Source of the DNA: Nocardia cyriacigeorgica
GTDB taxonomy: Bacteria > Actinomycetota > Actinomycetes > Mycobacteriales > Mycobacteriaceae
NCBI RefSeq assembly: GCF_029868385.1
Contig: NZ_JARWNX010000026.1
Coordinates: forward strand, 1 to 64,000
Length of the DNA: 64,000 bases
Direction of reading: 5' to 3'
In this document: piece by piece, positions 63,324 through 64,000 of the stretch
How positions within the stretch are numbered: the first letter of the stretch is position 1
Layout of the letters: the number at the start of each line of letters is the position of its first letter
The notes under the pieces: generated by a model
Told to the model about the DNA's origin: nothing
The model's input: only the letters and a program-made list of their open reading frames with translations
Database searches by the model: none
Position numbers and translations under genes: made by a program

Positions 63324-63927
63324 CAAGAATCCGGCGGGGCGGGCGATAAGCACGGCCAGGCAGCGGCTCGAGACACCGGTCGGCTCCCGGTTCCGGTTCG
63401 ATTGGGATGCCGAGGCACTGGCCCGCAGCAGCGAGCGGGTCGCGCGGTTCCTCGGCACCGGTCGCTACCTCGCCATCCAGACCGTGATCGTCATCGTCTG
63501 GATCCTGCTCAATGTCTTCGTCATCGCGCTGCGCTGGGATCCGTACCCGTTCATCCTGCTGAACTTGGCCTTCTCCACCCAGGCCGCCTACGCCGCCCCA
63601 CTGATCCTGCTAGCGCAGAACCGGCAGGACAACCGCGACCGCGTATCGCTGGAGGAAGACCGGATACGGGCCGCGCAGACCAAGGCCGATACCGAATTCC
63701 TGGCTCGCGAGTTGGCCGCGCTGCGCATCGCGGTCGGCGAGGTCGCGACACGTGACTACGTGCGCCGCGAGCTCGAGGAAATGCGCGAGGTGCTCGACCG
63801 GCTCGCCGAGGCCACGCTGCCGGAGCACGAGCCTCGCCCAGACAAGGCCGGAAAGGCGACACGCAAGAAAAGCTCCGGTAGAAAGCAGGGCCAAGCCCCG
63901 GTTTCACCACCCGTCTCCGATGATTGA
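63316..63927 (+). CDS. DUF1003 membrane protein
   Basis: A 203-residue protein with the DUF1003 pattern: a soluble N-terminus, two membrane helices (about residues 52-72 and 82-102, with FVIALRWDPYPFILLNL between them), a conserved AQNRQDNRDR stretch and a coiled-coil, lysine-rich C-terminal tail. Function unknown; paired with MgtE-N/CBS proteins in actinobacteria. GTG start inside the end of the previous gene. The remaining 73 bases of the window hold nothing I can call. Confidence 0.9.
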   Translation: MTDKNPAGRAISTARQRLETPVGSRFRFDWDAEALARSSERVARFLGTGRYLAIQTVIVIVWILLNVFVIALRWDPYPFILLNLAFSTQAAYAAPLILLAQNRQDNRDRVSLEEDRIRAAQTKADTEFLARELAALRIAVGEVATRDYVRRELEEMREVLDRLAEATLPEHEPRPDKAGKATRKKSSGRKQGQAPVSPPVSDD

Positions 63928-64000
63928 CCGGAAATACACAACAGTCTTCTGACCGATGGGTAACCTGGATCACGTTGTCCAGAGCGAGCCGGGCCCGGAT

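Noticed and set aside
1..64000. tRNA, rRNA, CRISPR or insertion sequences
   Set aside because: No cloverleaf-like gene, rRNA block, regularly spaced repeats or transposase was seen on reading through.

Overview
The window is high-GC actinobacterial DNA, most likely Nocardia or a close mycolate-producing relative. The main reasons are a mycobacterial-type multifunctional 2-oxoglutarate enzyme (kgd) with the family's fused N-terminal acyltransferase, a kgd / CorA / DUF1003 / MgtE-N gene set known from Mycobacterium, a monooxygenase-SDR-lipase operon resembling mycobacterial mymA, and many GTG starts with GTGA or ATGA stop-start overlaps. I see no rRNA, tRNA, CRISPR array, transposase or phage gene.

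Layout. Bases 1-323 are a perfect 70-bp inverted repeat around 183 bases of G and C homopolymers, probably an assembly artefact at a contig edge; it cuts the 3' end of an AMP-dependent ligase gene. Bases 1.7-10.7 kb hold an enoyl-CoA hydratase, a glutathionyl-hydroquinone-reductase-like protein, a three-gene ABC operon and a single-chain four-domain ABC exporter. kgd follows (10.9-14.7 kb). Bases 14.7-18.1 kb are a small accessory patch: a VapBC-type toxin-antitoxin pair, two unknown genes, and an XRE/DUF5753 regulator coupled to a DUF397 protein. Next come a cytochrome P450 that lacks the ExxR arginine and a divergent mycofactocin-type SDR.

Bases 20.7-44.5 kb are the centrepiece: one co-directional, mostly overlapping operon for a hybrid NRPS-PKS. 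It encodes a free ACP, a FkbI-like acyl-CoA dehydrogenase, a KAS III-like protein with an altered active site, a FkbH domain fused to an adenylation-PCP module, a KS-(decayed AT)-ACP-C protein, a FkbK-like 3-hydroxyacyl-CoA dehydrogenase, an A-PCP-E-C NRPS and a C-A-PCP-C-A-PCP-C NRPS. FkbH, ACP, dehydrogenase and acyl-CoA dehydrogenase without an O-methyltransferase are the genes known to make hydroxymalonyl-ACP, as in zwittermicin. FkbH, ACP and a KAS III-like protein also occur in tetronate pathways. No functional AT, thioesterase, PPTase, MbtH protein or exporter is visible in the cluster.

Bases 44.5-50.5 kb hold a TetR regulator divergent from a Baeyer-Villiger-type monooxygenase, SDR and lipase operon, then a FadD15-like acyl-CoA synthetase. 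Bases 50.6-57.5 kb, on the minus strand, hold an MFS pump with its PadR regulator, an orphan lipoprotein solute-binding protein, malic enzyme and a FAD-dependent oxidoreductase. Bases 57.5-64 kb hold a PHP phosphoesterase, CorA, a SUFU-domain protein, a YflT-like membrane protein, a malyl-CoA/citrate-lyase-type enzyme, an MgtE-N/CBS protein and a DUF1003 protein.

A short palindromic repeat family occurs three times (14.74, 18.03 and 44.49 kb), each time just after the end of a gene; it brackets the accessory patch and lies at the end of the NRPS operon.
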